Shown here: positions 1-10,651 of the stretch, in pieces
Numbering within the stretch: position 1 is the stretch's first letter
How the letters are laid out: each line of letters opens with the position of its first letter
Assembly: GCA_946811185.2 (NCBI GenBank)
Contig: OX328105.1
Location: 40,350,845-40,414,844 of the forward strand
Origin: Hippopus hippopus
Lineage: Eukaryota; Mollusca; Bivalvia; Cardiida; Cardiidae
Reading direction: 5' to 3'
Length of the DNA stretch: 64,000 nt
Notes under the pieces: generated by a model
What the model saw: the letters and a program-made list of their open reading frames with translations, nothing else
The model's database searches: none
Told to the model about the DNA's origin: nothing
Translations under genes and position numbers: made by a program

Positions 1-362
1 CTTTGAGCAGACCAGTTTAAGTGTGTAAATTAAACAGGTGCGTTACAATTCAGTCGCTTCGAATGATTTGCATGTTACGTCATACCCCTTATCCAAATTT
101 TACTGCAAACATTTGTGTACCCACGACAGGCCGACAGGCCGACAGGCATCTTGTAGACAGATGGCTTTTAATATGGTCGTTCTGATTTACTCTGCTGATG
201 GCAAGATGGCGATTTTCAAAGTTGGCGGATGGTGTAGATAGACATCAGACTAAACAGAACACGCTGTCTGATCTTGGATCTATACCATCCACTTCTGTAC
301 TATGACTTAACTCGTATTAGAAAGCTATTTCTTTCTCAGGCTAAAAAAGGTAAGATAATGTT
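1..362 (+). repeat. LR2 dispersed repeat, copy 1
   Basis: Matches 55130-55735 in the same orientation: both carry the stretch TTACGTCATACCCCT, then ACTTTACTGCAAACAT-like sequence, then a T2-type palindrome (about 229-290 here) and GGATCTATACCAT. This copy lacks the T1 found in the other, so its TTTCAA near 218 is the empty site. It is cut by the window start. No coding potential is recognised. Confidence 0.7.
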
Positions 363-365
363 TAA

Positions 366-746
366 CAGTGTTCCCACTCGCGCAAATTATTGCGTAAATC
401 ACGTTATAGAATTGAAATTCACGTAACAGATTCTGGTTACACCCGAGACTTTGCGTAAGAAAATGCATGGACAAAAAAGGCCATTATACGCTTTTCTTGT
501 GAAAAATGACAGGTTTTGAAGTTACTTGTTACCCTCATTGACAATCCTTTTGTCAAATCATGTGGAAATACCTAGCCAGAAATTAACAGACATGAAAAAC
601 TGATCGGAGTGAAAAACACAGAAACCCATGACACAACAAAATGTCTCTTTGACATTGTCGGATGAGAGTCACTTCAGATCCTCTTTTCAGCTTTTTAATG
701 ACTATAAGCAGTAAATTTATACAAATATCTAATATAACACACTTTT
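366..746 (-). repeat. LR3 dispersed repeat, copy 1
   Basis: Reverse complement of 52497-52882; both share the end CAGTGTTCC(C)ACTCGCGC and a further ~350 bp. The CAGTG terminus suggests a hAT-type end, directly abutting LR2 at TTTAA. The far end is not clear here. In the other copy a short frame is open; here it is broken by stops, so I do not call a gene. Confidence 0.6.
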
Positions 747-1704
747 TTGATACACATACAACAAGGTAAAACCTATTATTTCGGCCACCCCCTTTTTTTC
801 AGAATGATAATTTCCTAAAGATTTGGAGACTAAACAAAAATAATTATTTTTTCTGTCTGAATATATTGGCCAATTATGGGTAAAATTAGATAAATTCTAT
901 CAACTCAAAAAAACCTTAAGGGCTCACATTTAAAAGGTGATTTCTTTAAACATTTAAAGTTGCTTTATAATTACTTTTTATTAGGTGTGTTTATGAACCA
1001 CCAGCATTTGTCAGCATTTTGTGCTTTGCATGCTGTTGTATATCAATCAGACTTAAAAGTTGACTTCTTCAAAAGTTCAGAGTAATTAGGTATGTTAAAT
1101 TGTTTGTGAGCCATCTGCATTTAGAAAAAATTGTCATTGAAATTTATTGAGCATCTTGCATTTAACTCTATTTTCCCCTTTATTTGCTATTCAAAACCAT
1201 ACTCAAGTAGAATTTAAACTACTCGGAGATGTAATTTGGTGAAATTCATCTCTTGCAATTCATCCAATAATATTGCAATAGTATTGCAATAGCAACGGTC
1301 AATATCAATACTATTGCAATAGTATTTTTTCCAATGTCAATACTATCGCAATAGTAGATTTTGGCCTCAATAGTCAACCCTATTAAACCACCATGGTGCC
1401 AGTTTTGATTCAATTTCACAGAAATGATCCTTGATCGGATGTCTCTTAATTCTTCAACTGCTGCTGGTCTGTTACACAAAGAGGTGACAGGAACTACTAA
1501 TAGATATAAATATTCAGAATTTCAATGTCTTTTGCTCAGAAACTCTACTGCCAATAGGAGGCTTTCCTAACTTCAAAGGAGAAACATTGTTAAAGTCACT
1601 ATTATGATAATGCGGCCAATATGGCTGTCAGAACTAAAACTAGATCAAGATTACTGACCAAGATGGCTGATAGAGCAAAAACAACAGGAGGGGTGGGAAA
1701 CCTT
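747..1704. other. No feature recognised apart from 1258-1353
   Basis: AT-rich sequence with no recognisable gene or repeat family, except the small palindrome cluster listed separately. Confidence 0.5.
1258..1353. repeat. Cluster of ATACTATTGCAATAGTAT palindromes
   Basis: The 18 bp self-complementary motif ATACTATTGCAATAGTAT or near variants (one with CGCAA in the centre) occurs about three times in under 100 bp, separated by CAACGGT- and TTTTTCC-type spacers. Probably a local low-complexity expansion; function unknown. Confidence 0.55.
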
Positions 1705-1918
1705 TTAACCCTTAGGCTGCTAAGCATGACTCACTGACCATTTGCAGACAGTGTAGATCAAGATCAGACTGCACAGAACATGCAGTCTGATCTTGGATCT
1801 ACACTGTCCGATAAGAATATTATTTTTCCCCCTAAAAGTAACTTTGAAATAGCAATATTTGGGTTTCTACCATCGACTTGAAAGTTTCTTGTTAATTATT
1901 TAGCAGGATAAGGGTTAA
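1705..1918 (+). mobile_element. T2a TTAA-ended palindromic element
   Basis: Begins TTAACCCTTAGGCTGC and ends GGATAAGGGTTAA, so TTAACCCTT is present at both ends in inverted orientation. The centre is a palindrome with GTAGATCAAGATCAGACTG on the left and CAGTCTGATCTTGGATCTAC on the right. 214 bp, non-coding. A piggyBac-type MITE is the likely class, inferred from TTAA plus CCC. Confidence 0.8.
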
Positions 1919-3167
1919 GGATGAGTTGGAGGATTTTGAAATAATTTCATATGTACTGAGACTCAATAATACTTTGGTTTAAAATACAAGTTTTATTTTG
2001 GTCTGCAACTTCTTGTAGTTTAAGATGATTGTCAGGTTTTAGGGACATTATTTTCATTTTATATATGGTAGTTTGTATGTTGACCTTTTCTATAACATTT
2101 ACGTTTATACTGTTACAGTGATAATTAACTTAGTATTATTTATCACGTGGTGTAAAGTAAGACATGAACTGAATTTCTATTCTATTTTACCTACCATAAA
2201 CAGGTCTCCTTTTAGTTTTTGATCTTCTGACATATTTAAAAACTTCAGGAGAAAGAATAAGAAATAAATGTCTAAAGTTGCCCTATCCTGCAACAGCTTA
2301 ATGAAGTAAAGTGCTATCCTTGAACTGTCTATAAGTACCCTAACTTGATTACAGGTAATGGGCTTTGCTTGTTAATGAGATAATTCTCTGATAATGATTT
2401 GTCCACACTTTTGCATTTGTCCAGCAATTAGGTAAATGAATGGTCAGTCTGCCTGTAAATATGGAACACATTAACTAATTTTGATCCTTTTCCTTATGTT
2501 TCACCTCATCAAAGTAAAAGAAGTGGGGGAATAAACATTAAGTTGAATAGGAAAAAAATAAGCTCTTAGGTGATTAACTTATGTCCCATAACAAATTTAA
2601 AACAGATACTAGTATGTCTTTATGAACAACTTATCCCTTTGTTACAATTTTTCAGATGTGGTATAATTCAAGTCAAAAAAGTCCTCTAAAGTTAGGGTAT
2701 GAATTACACTCTTAAAAATATTTCCTTTTCCATTTCTGGTCTCTATCTTTTCATAAGTATTTCGACTTTATCAGAGAGTTTTATGATGCAAGGTTGAGTT
2801 ATATTGGTGAAGACTAAAAGTAGAACATGCACAGCATTATGAGCCTGTAAGAGTGTTTGGTTGTGGTCAAAACGATCAGTACAAGCAGGTTTGCAATACA
2901 AATCTGCTAAAGAGTGGTATTGCATTATGTACAGGACATGTTGCCTGATTTCAAATCACCTCCCTGACAATGATTTCCAAAGCAGCCAGTCAAATTTTCC
3001 TCCTTATTGGACATTATAGACCCAAGATCAGACCCCATCTGACTAATCTTGACAGACTTCATATCAAGTCTTGATCTGTATTACTTCCCACACCGGCACA
3101 AAAGAGTGACCTAAAGATTTGAAGACTTGAAAAAAAAAGAAATTATCTTCACTGTAACTGTATGTTC
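1919..3167. other. No gene; possible T2 relic near 3006-3090
   Basis: Nothing recognisable in most of this stretch. AAGATCAGACC near 3013 and AAGTCTTGATCTG near 3065 may be the two arms of a decayed T2 palindrome. Confidence 0.4.
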
Positions 3168-3381
3168 TGTAAGCCTTAGGCTGCTAAGTGCGACTCACTG
3201 ACCTCTTTCGGATAGTATAGATCAAGATCAGACTGCACAGAATGTGCATTCTGATCTTGGATCTACACTGTCCAGAAAGAAGATTAACTTTCTTCCAAAA
3301 ATAAATTTGAAATAGCAAAATTTGGGCTTTTACTATTGGCTTATAGGTTTCATGTTAGTTATTGAGCAGGATAAGGGTTAA
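3168..3381 (+). mobile_element. T2a TTAA-ended palindromic element
   Basis: Same length and order as 1705-1918. Left TTAA is mutated to GTAA (GTAAGCCTTAGG); the right end GGATAAGGGTTAA is intact. Central arms AGATCAAGATCAGACTG and ATTCTGATCTTGGATCTAC are kept. Confidence 0.78.
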
Positions 3382-3549
3382 CTGTATGTTGAAATGTATA
3401 TTTGCAGGTATATTAAGTGGTTGCATTTCAAGGCTTCATGATGTCACTGGTCACCTGATACTGTCGTAACTTTAGGTAGGTGTGTTAGAGTATCTTCTTT
3501 TATTCCACGCTTGGGAAACAGTGGATCGTTTACTGTGTATTGAAGGCCT

Positions 3550-3818
3550 GCCAAGAAAGCTCAGTTGTTAGCGTATCTGATTCGCAACCTTGTGGTTACA
3601 AGTTCCATACCTAGTTGGGGCAAACTTTCTTTTTGGTAATTTTTCCCCTCTCACCTCTGATGCACATGGAAAAAGTAGTCAGTGACTTGGAAAGGAAGTT
3701 GTGTCAGTAATGGTGTGAGAAAGCCGGGAAACAGGTGTAGTAGCTGCACTGACTGCAGTGATGTGAACTGAGCTGATAAAACGGAGTAAGACTCGAATAC
3801 AATCAACTGTATTTAAAA
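3550..3818 (+). mobile_element. tRNA-derived SINE
   Basis: The 5' part resembles a tRNA with an A-box-like AGCTCAGTTGTTAGCG and a degenerate B box GGTTACAAGTTCC, so it probably carries an internal Pol III promoter. The body (CCTCTCACCTCTGATGCAC, AGTCAGTGACTTGGAAAG, GTGTGAGAAAGCC) matches the minus-strand copy at 43125-43389. The end ATAAAACGGAGTAAGACTC corresponds to GACGGCGTTAAACTCC of that copy. ACTGTGTATT before and ACTGTATT after may be the target duplication. Confidence 0.75.
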
Positions 3819-3943
3819 TTCTATCATAGTTTGATAGATTTTTCGTGTCATCATAAGTTTATGTATTTTTTGTAAAATTATTGATTTTTTTTTTTAATTT
3901 GAGCTATGCTCTATACAAAGGGAGTTTAATGCTTTTACAAATA

Positions 3944-3996
3944 GTATCGACTCAGGTCAGCCTGTGCAGTCGGCGCAGGCTGACCTGGGTCAATAC
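3944..3996. repeat. Stem-loop of about 20 bp arms
   Basis: GTATCGACTCAGGTCAGCCTG and CAGGCTGACCTGGGTCAATAC are complementary with three mismatches around the loop TGCAGTCGGCG. Possibly a small foldback element; no target duplication seen. Confidence 0.6.
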
Positions 3997-4686
3997 TTTT
4001 TTGCTATTGGTCCATTTTCTGCTAGCCATAGGACTAGTCTATCTCCTGATTCAATCAGTCGTCTGACAAAATGGATTTCATTGATCCATATTATATAATG
4101 ACTCTCTTGCCATAATGTATAGTAAAGAGACATTAAATCCTCTTTTTCCAGAGTGCTGCTCATTTTATTGGACCTATAGAGGTCTTGAGTTTGAAAGCCT
4201 ACTGTAGGCAAAGGCATAATTGGCCTGCTTTATATAGGGATTCATAGCTGTGCTGGAGGATAGCCTGGCATCCCTCTCTCTCGCTCTTCCCACCACCTGC
4301 CTTCCCCCACCTTTCCCAATTCTAACATTGAAACAATGATACAAGCTTGGGCATTCTGATGTCCTTATTTAGTACTCAGAATCATCTGTTGTTGAAACAT
4401 AATACAACAAGTAAAGTATTTACATGGCAGATTGTTCTGTTTTTGTCAGTCATGTCAATTCATGGATTCCACTGTATACTCCCATATAGGCAGTTCTCTG
4501 TATTGTAGAGAGTTACAATGGGCAGAGGGCTGCAGAGCAAAAACCTAGTAATGATTAAACTTTATAAGTGAGCGTCACCATGAAATATCAGAAATATTAT
4601 TGAAAGTGGGCTAAAGAGTTACTGTACTTTGATAAATTTAAAGAGGGGAAAAAGAAAAACACCAGATATCTAAAGCATTGGGATTG
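3997..4686. other. No feature recognised
   Basis: Contains a CT-rich stretch near 4268-4315 but no gene or known repeat. Confidence 0.5.
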
Positions 4687-4919
4687 TTGACTCTTACGCA
4701 CCACACAATCCCAAGTTTTAGCAACCTTTAAAGAGACGGCTTTTGAAAACTTTGTTGGAAATGGAGAAAATGCGGTTAATGGGCATTTTGTTCTATCTTA
4801 CAATGTTTTCTACCCAATCACATGCAGATTTTGTCATTTCAGCAACATTTAATTTGTTGTTTTGCAAAATGCTTTCAATTTGGTCAAGTCAAAAATTTTG
4901 TTTTGTGGTAAAGAATGAA
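4687..4919 (-). mobile_element. T1 palindromic TTAA element
   Basis: Short arm first (CACCACACAATCCCAAGTTT), long arm last (GCTTTCAATTTGGTCAAGTC...GTGGTAAAGAATGAA). Terminal TTAAs are decayed to TTGA and TGAA. The central palindrome has lost its pairing. The right TGAA is shared with the next T1. Confidence 0.78.
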
Positions 4920-5135
4920 CTCTTTACCACACAGTCCTGAGTTTTAATGACCCTCGGGAATGGCCTTTTCAAAAGAGAAAATGCAGGTAACCAGCATTTT
5001 CTCTTTTTCCCACAGGGGTTTCTATAATTTCACATACAAGTACTGTCATTTGAACTACAATTTTCTTTGTTGTCTGCATAAATATGCTTTCAGTTTTGAT
5101 CAAGTCCAAAATTTTGTCGTTTGGCAAGGAGTTAA
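4916..5135 (-). mobile_element. T1 palindromic TTAA element
   Basis: Starts at the TGAA that ends the previous copy and finishes GGCAAGGAGTTAA. Central ATGCAGGTAACCAGCAT is present but the left arm is shortened. Confidence 0.8.
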
Positions 5136-5564
5136 AGGATAAATTTGGACGAGAAAGAATTTACCTTCTGCACCAGCAGGGTGAATGTGGTACTTTTTCA
5201 TGGTTTGGAAAATCCCAATAGCCGAACATATGTTTAAATGTTTTAGCAAATGTTTTGATAGGTTTGGGATAAAGTTGAGTTGGTACATCTGCTTTTCTGA
5301 TTGAGCCACTTTCTCTTTCACATCCTAATTATTGAGTCTGTATGCCACTCAATCCATTACTATTTAAATTAGACGTCACACATCTGTAGTCTTCTGTTTT
5401 TGAAAACAATTTTTGGTACAAAGAGCAATTGCTTGGAACAGTATTATTTGCTCTTTTTCAGACATTTGTGGTTTTACTTATCATTTAACTTATTGGCAGA
5501 AGACGAACGTTTGGATATGTCAACCATCAATGCTTGTGGCAGGACAGGGTTTCCTGTTTTCCTT
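5136..5564. other. No feature recognised
   Basis: No gene or recognised repeat. Confidence 0.5.
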
Positions 5565-5745
5565 TTAACCCCTTATCACGCAATTCTGTTTAAATCTGAG
5601 GAAAAAGGCATTTGAAAACAATGTGGAAGGCTGTCTGCAAATGCTTCCAATTTGCACTAGTGGAAAATTTTGTCGTTTGGAAAAAGTTAAAGACAAATCC
5701 CATGATTTGGACAGGTCTGAATTTTGTTGTCAGGTAAAGAGTGAA
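5565..5745 (-). mobile_element. T1 with palindrome deleted, plus adjoining T1 end fragment
   Basis: 5565-5690 runs TTAACCCCTTATCACGCAAT to GTCGTTTGGAAAAAGTTAA but is only 126 bp because the central palindrome is missing. 5691-5745 is a second long-arm end (TTTGGACAGGTCTGAATTTT, TGGTAAAGAGTGAA-like) abutting it. Confidence 0.7.
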
Positions 5746-6053
5746 AAAGTTCTGAATGTGTCCTAGAACTAAATCTTAGGATACTTTTAGAAATTTCTGG
5801 CACCTGCTTTGTCCTTGAAAATTTCAAATAATATTCTTGTTCATCCTAAATACACTTTCAGAAATGGGTGATGTCAAACATATGTTGATATAATGTTATA
5901 TAAATTGAGTGTAATATGTCGGAAAAACAAGCTGGTGTTTTGCATATGCCAATGTCAATGTAATCATTTGCTCTTTGGTTATGTTCTTAGAATGCAGCCC
6001 TTGAAAAAATAGAGGTCATGTAGAAACAGCACTTCAGGGATGGATAATGATAT
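5746..6053. other. No feature recognised
   Basis: No gene or recognised repeat. Confidence 0.45.
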
Positions 6054-6150
6054 ACTGTAACTCTTTACAACAACAACATTTAACTCATATCATATTTGAA
6101 AGTATTTGCAGACAACAAACTGATTATGTCTGTAATGATTGGATTTGTCC
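6054..6150 (+). mobile_element. T1 long-arm fragment
   Basis: GTAACTCTTTACAACAAC, then GAAAGTATTTGCAGACAACAAA and ATGATTGGATTTGTC match the long arm. It stops where the next T1 begins, so it may be the left part of a T1 interrupted by it. Confidence 0.6.
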
Positions 6151-6378
6151 AAACTCTTTACCAAACGACTAAATTTTGGACTAGTCCAAATTGAAAGCAT
6201 TTGCAGACAACAAAATAAATGTGAATCAAAAATTGAAATTTGATTTGGAAAGGGTAGAAAACATGGTGGGAAAAGGAGAAAATGCTGGTTACCAGCATTT
6301 TCTCCTTTTCCCACCATGTTTTCAAAACTTTTTTTTCTCAGGGTCGTTAAAACTCGGGATTGTGTGGTAAAGGGTTAA
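6150..6378 (+). mobile_element. T1 element with a perfect 33 bp-arm palindrome
   Basis: Right end GGTAAAGGGTTAA intact; left TTAA mutated (CAAACTCTTTACC). The centre 6257-6323 is a perfect palindrome: 33 bp arms around a single T at 6290. The usual ACATTGTGGG/CCCACAATG pair is ACATGGTGGG/CCCACCATG here, both arms changed together. Confidence 0.88.
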
Positions 6379-7197
6379 GTAAGATGAATAACATAGTGGT
6401 TGCTGGTAACCAGCATTTTCTCCTTTGTACACAATGTTTTTGCCATTCTCAAAACAATTTCAATTTTTCAGTAACGTTTATTTTGTCATCTGCAAATATT
6501 TTCAGTATGGACCAGTCTAAAATTTTATTGTTATGCCCCCCTTCGAAGAAGCGGGGGTATATTGCTTTGCACTTGTCGGTCGCTCCGTCGGTCGGTCGGT
6601 CGGTCCGTCGGTCGGTCGGTCCGTAGACCACATTTTTGTCCGGAGCATAACTCAAAAAGTATTTCAGGTATCATCTTGAAACTACATAGGTGGATAGATC
6701 TCATTAAGGAGAAGTGCAGTGCACAAGAATCATAACTCTGCCTATCATATTTATGGAGTTATTGCCCTTTGTTGATTTTCATACTTAATTTTTGTCTGGA
6801 GCATAACTTAAAAGGTTTTTCAGATATCATCTTGAAACTTTATATGTGGATAGATCTTATTCAGGAGAAGTGCATTGCACAAGAACCATAACTCTGCCCA
6901 TTATATTTTTGCAGTTATTCCCCTTTGTAGATTTTCGTACTTATTTTTTTTCCAGAGCATAGCTCAAAAAGTATGCGAGGTAAAATCACGAAACTTTAAA
7001 AGTTAATAGTTCACATAAATGGGAAGTGCAGTGCCCAAGAATTATTAATTTATCATTAATAATATTTGAGTAATTGCCCTTTGTTCGTTTTTACACTTTG
7101 AACTTAACAGTTTATAATCACATGTTATATTTAGAATTGGATGCCATTAGGGGGGCATACATGTTTTACAAACATCTCTTGTTTAGTAAGGAGTTAA
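6375..7197 (-). mobile_element. T1 element split by an HL3 insertion
   Basis: Shares TTAA 6375-6378 with the previous T1. Palindrome and long arm run to ATTTTATTGTT at 6532; the last bases (TAGTAAGGAGTTAA) resume at 7184. Joining the two sides restores the normal long-arm end. Confidence 0.82.
6533..7183 (+). mobile_element. HL3 pearl/Helentron-like element
   Basis: 5' end ATGCCCCCCTTCGAAGAAGC with hairpin to GCGGGGG; a GGTC/CCGT run at 6572-6625; three degenerate ~160 bp units each starting near GTCCGGAGCATAAC or CCAGAGCATAGC; 3' subterminal repeat GGGGGGCATAC complementary to the 5' end; 3' hairpin ATGTTTTACAAACAT; terminus CTCTTGTTT. TTGTT flanks both sides, but this could equally be end ambiguity at a T-rich site. 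Confidence 0.75.
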
Positions 7198-7295
7198 AGA
7201 CTTAAAGCCACAATTAGTTTGTTTTAGAAAAAATCAGACCTTATGCTCTATACAGTACAATCTTGATTTCTCCTGTCTGCAAAAGCATCTCTACC

Positions 7296-7383
7296 ATAGC
7301 ATTGTCTCCTTTTTCCCACAATGTTTTCAAAAGCTTATTTTGTCATGTTAGTTTAAACTCAGGATTGTGTGGTAAAGGGCTAA
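7296..7383 (+). mobile_element. T1 right-end fragment
   Basis: TTTTTCCCACAATGTTTTC through CAGGATTGTGTGGTAAAGGGCTAA; left half absent. Confidence 0.65.
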
Positions 7384-7401
7384 ACCTTCCCATGAGAAGA
7401 G

Positions 7402-7625
7402 TTGACCATTTACTGAGTGATACCCAGTTCTAATGACCCTAGCAAAGAAAGCGTTCGAAAGTATTGTAGAAAAAAAAAAAAATGGTGAACAGCATTTTCT
7501 TCTTTTCCCACAATATTTTCAACTGTTTCTTTGACAAATCCAGTAACTTCAGCCACATTCATTGTTGTCTGCAAATGCTCTTAATATGAACAAATCTAAA
7601 AATATGCCTGTTGTTAAAGAAAGTG
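7402..7625 (-). mobile_element. T1 element, diverged
   Basis: TTGACCATTTACTGAGTGAT at the left and TGAACAAATCTAAAAATATG near the right; the palindrome keeps only CAGCATTTTCTTCTTTTCCC. Ends decayed. Confidence 0.65.
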
Positions 7626-7739
7626 GCATGTGAGTTGAATAAAGATTTCTTAAAGACGAAATGCTCTTCAAGGCACTCGTATTAGTCATAATAAATTATT
7701 ATGTCAATCATCATTTTTGTACCATTGGGCATTTTACTT

Positions 7740-7802
7740 GCATTTGTGGGCATGTAGATCTAAGATCAGACTGGATAAATGGAAGGTGTAGTCTGATGTT
7801 GG
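7740..7802 (+). repeat. T2 palindrome relic
   Basis: CATGTAGATCTAAGATCAG and GTAGTCTGATGTTGGATTTAC are recognisable arms of the T2 centre; flanking arms are too decayed to assign a subtype. Confidence 0.5.
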
Positions 7803-7874
7803 ATTTACTATGTTCTGTATCTTGTGATAGTTATATTCTTACCAGAAATTTGAACATTATGCTGTTGTTAACCT

Positions 7875-8102
7875 TTAACTCTTTCCCAAATGTCAATATT
7901 TTAGACAGGTCCAATTTGAACGCACTTGCTGAAGACAAAATTTATATGGTATAAATGATGGGATTTGTATCAAATAGTCTAGAAACATTGTTGGAAAAGG
8001 AGAAAATGCTGGTTACCAGCATTTTCTCCTTTTCCCACAATTTTTTCAAAAGGCCTAATTCTCTGGGTCGTTAAAACTCGGGATTGTGTGGTAAAGGGTC
8101 AA
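7875..8102 (+). mobile_element. T1 element
   Basis: TTAACTCTTTCCCAAATGTC to GGTAAAGGGTCAA. The palindrome (GAGAAAATGCTGGTTACCAG and so on) is nearly perfect at 7990-8042. Right TCAA is shared with the T2b that follows. Confidence 0.85.
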
Positions 8103-8250
8103 AGCGCCTTTCAAGACTATAGTTGCCTTTGTGGCCAGTGTAGATCAAGATCAAGCTGCACTGTCCACCTTGCTGAAACACTGTTGACAAAAGAAAACTT
8201 GGAGGAGAAAGAACACGAAACTGCATGGAAGGACAATTTGACCTGATTCC
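8099..8250 (+). mobile_element. T2b element, right part lost
   Basis: AAGCGCCTTTCAAGACTATAG, then GTTGCCTTTGTGGCCAGTG and TAGATCAAGATCAAGCTGCAC match T2b. The right arm fades near 8250 with no closing TTAA. Confidence 0.6.
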
Positions 8251-8620
8251 AGTATAATATCCCACCCAGACCATCGTTATTGGAGGTACACTAATATGTG
8301 GATCTATGTTGAGACAGTGAGGCATATAATTATTGTAGCATAAATTCTGCAATCTTAAGAGAATGGGAAAAGTGGCATAATTCCTAGTAATGCAGCGTAA
8401 CTGTAAATAGACCAAGAAAAAGAGATTCCTTGTGTTAGAATAAGTATTAAATTGATAGATCTTGGCCCATCAAGGTATTAGGTCCACTAATTTGGAGCAC
8501 ATGTGATATGTTGACAGGAATCCAAAATATCAAGTACAATACTGAAGAACTGACATAACACCGAGGTGTTCCGAATGGTTTTTTTTTTATCTGTACAGAA
8601 ATTTAATAGGCTATTGTTAG
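8251..8620. other. No feature recognised
   Basis: No gene or recognised repeat. Confidence 0.45.
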
Positions 8621-8904
8621 TTAACTCTTTACAAAATGACAAAAGATTGGAGTTGTCTAAATTGAAAGCATTTGCAGACGACAAATTAAATGTGGCTCAA
8701 ATGATGGGATTTTGTTTTGAAAGGGTAGAAAATATTGTGAGAAAAGGATAAAATGCTGGTTTCCAGCATTTTGTCCTTTTCCCACGATTTTTAGCTCACC
8801 TGAGCACAAAGTGCTCAGGATGAGCTATTGTGATCACTCACCGTCCATTGGTATCCGTTGGCGTCCGTCGTCCATCCATCCGTCGTCCGTCCGTTCACAT
8901 TTTT

Positions 8905-10326
8905 AGCTCCACTGGCCGAAGGCCAGCGGGCTTATGTCATGGCCTGTTGTCCGTCGTGCGTGCGTCCGTCCGTGCGTCCGTCCGTCCGTCCGTTAATTTT
9001 TTTTTAAAACGTCTTCTTCTCTGAAACTACTCATCCAATTTTGATGAAACTTCACAGAAATGATCCTGCCATGGTCCTCTTCAGAATTTCTTGAAAGAAT
9101 TTAATTCCTTCAAAAACTCTGGTTGCCATGGCAACAAAACTGAAAAATTTTGAAAATCTTTGAAAATCTTCTTGTCTGAAACCGTAAGGCCAAGGGCTAC
9201 CAAATTTGGCATGTAGCTTTATCTAGTGGACCTCTACCAAGTTTCTTCAATTTATAGCCCTGGGGTCAAAATTGGCCCCGCCCCGGGGGTTACAAGTTAT
9301 ACATGGGCTTATTTAGGGAGAACTTTAAAATTCCTCTTCTACCTAGCCATAGGGCCTAGAGCTACCAAATTTGGCATGTAGCTTTATCTAGTGGACCTCT
9401 GCCAAGATTGTTCAAATTATAGCCCTGGGGTCAAATTAGGCCCTGCCCGGGGGTAACAAGTTTTACATGGGCTTATATAACAAGTTTTACATGGGCTTAT
9501 ATAGGGAGAACTTTAAAATTCTTCTTTGACTTAGCCATGGGGCCTAGGGCGACCAAATTTGGCATGTAGCTTTATCTAGTGGACCTGTACCAAGGGTGTC
9601 CAAATTATAGCCGAGGTTCAAATTTGACTTCGCTCCGGGGGGTAACATGTTTTACATGGGCGGGCTTATATAGGAAAATCTTTCGCATCTAGCTATAAGG
9701 GCTAGGGCTATCAAATTTTGCATTTAGCTTTATCTAGGGGGTCTCTATCAAGGGTGCCCAAATTATAGCCCAGGGGGTCAAATGTAGCCCCACCCCAGGG
9801 GGTCACAAGTTCTACATGGTCTTATATAAGGAAACTTTAATAATCTACTTGTACATAGCCATATTTAGGCCTAGGGCTACCAAATTTTGCATGTAACTTT
9901 ATATAATGGGCCTCTACCAAGAGGGCCCAAATTTTAACTTTGGGGGTCAAGTTTGACTTCACACCAGGGGTCACAAGTTTTACATTGGCTTTTATAGTGA
10001 AAACTTGATAAACCTGTGTCATGGATCACATATTTTACAGGGCCTTTTATTCAGCAAACTTGTTTTACATGACTTTTTATTGGGCAAGATTAAAAAATCT
10101 TTTTGTTTATAACCACACATTCTAGTTTCATATTGTAGGTCTGGGGTCAAAATTGCCTTCATTCCAGGGATCGCAAGTTTAACATGGGCTTCAAAATATT
10201 GTCACTTCAATTTAAACACTAATCAAGGGAAATAACTATTTTTATGAAAGATAAAGTTCGTTACTATTTACCTCCCTTGATTATCAAGCTGCAGTGATAC
10301 ATGATTGGTGCTAGACAAGTTTTTTA
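8905..10326 (+). mobile_element. HL2 element, 3' end not found
   Basis: 5' AGCTCCACTGGCCGAAGGCCAG, a CCGT minisatellite to 8995, the conserved leader AAACTACTCATCCAATTTTG and CTCTGGTTGCCATGGCAAC, then four or five ~170 bp core units (CTAGGGCTACCAAATTTGGC, GGTCACAAGTTTTACATGGG). A second HL2 5' end starts at 10327; only one HL2 3' end follows, so one of the two is truncated. Confidence 0.7.
9330..10010 (+). repeat. HL2 core tandem repeats, about 170 bp
   Basis: Repeating order: CTAGCCATAGGGCCTAG, ACCAAATTTGGCATGTAGC, TTTATCTAGTGGACCTC, AATTATAGCCCTGGGG, CAAGTTTTACATGGGC. Units diverge progressively toward the right. A short duplication of TAACAAGTTTTACATGGGC occurs near 9460-9500. Confidence 0.75.
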
Positions 10327-10403
10327 GCTCCACTGGCCGAAGGCCAGCAGGCTTATGTTATGGCCCGTTGTCCGTTGTGCATCCATCCGTATGTTAACTT
10401 TTT

Positions 10404-10651
10404 AGCTCATTTGAGCACAACGTGCTCAAGGGGAGCTTTTAGCATTTGTTTCAACTCAATAAAAGAATTTTCAATCATACACCAAAACAAAAAATTATCC
10501 TCCACATATCTGACTGTGTTTACAAACTATGAAGTGTTCATATTAATACACCATGTCTACTGTTTGATGATGACTAGCTTAGAAAAAGTATTAATAAAAT
10601 AAGTTTGAAAAAAAATCTTAGTGATTTATTATGACAATTGTTAGCACACAT
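10404..10651 (+). mobile_element. HL1 5' fragment inside HL2
   Basis: AGCTCATTTGAGCACAACGTGC, a variant HL1 5' hairpin, then AT-rich unassigned sequence. No separate 3' end found. It sits at the same point in HL2 (after GTTAACTTTTT) as the HL1 at 17206. Confidence 0.55.

Noticed and set aside
3550..3620. tRNA gene
   Set aside because: A and B boxes are present but the B box is degenerate, no cloverleaf closes, and the sequence continues into a SINE body found again at 43125-43389.
4687..5135. Open frames across T1 copies as small proteins
   Set aside because: The same frames recur in many T1 copies because the element is repeated; they are broken at random by indels and show no protein-level constraint.
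6572..6625. Independent microsatellite of GGTC/CCGT
   Set aside because: It is the minisatellite part of HL3, as in the other HL elements, not a free-standing repeat.
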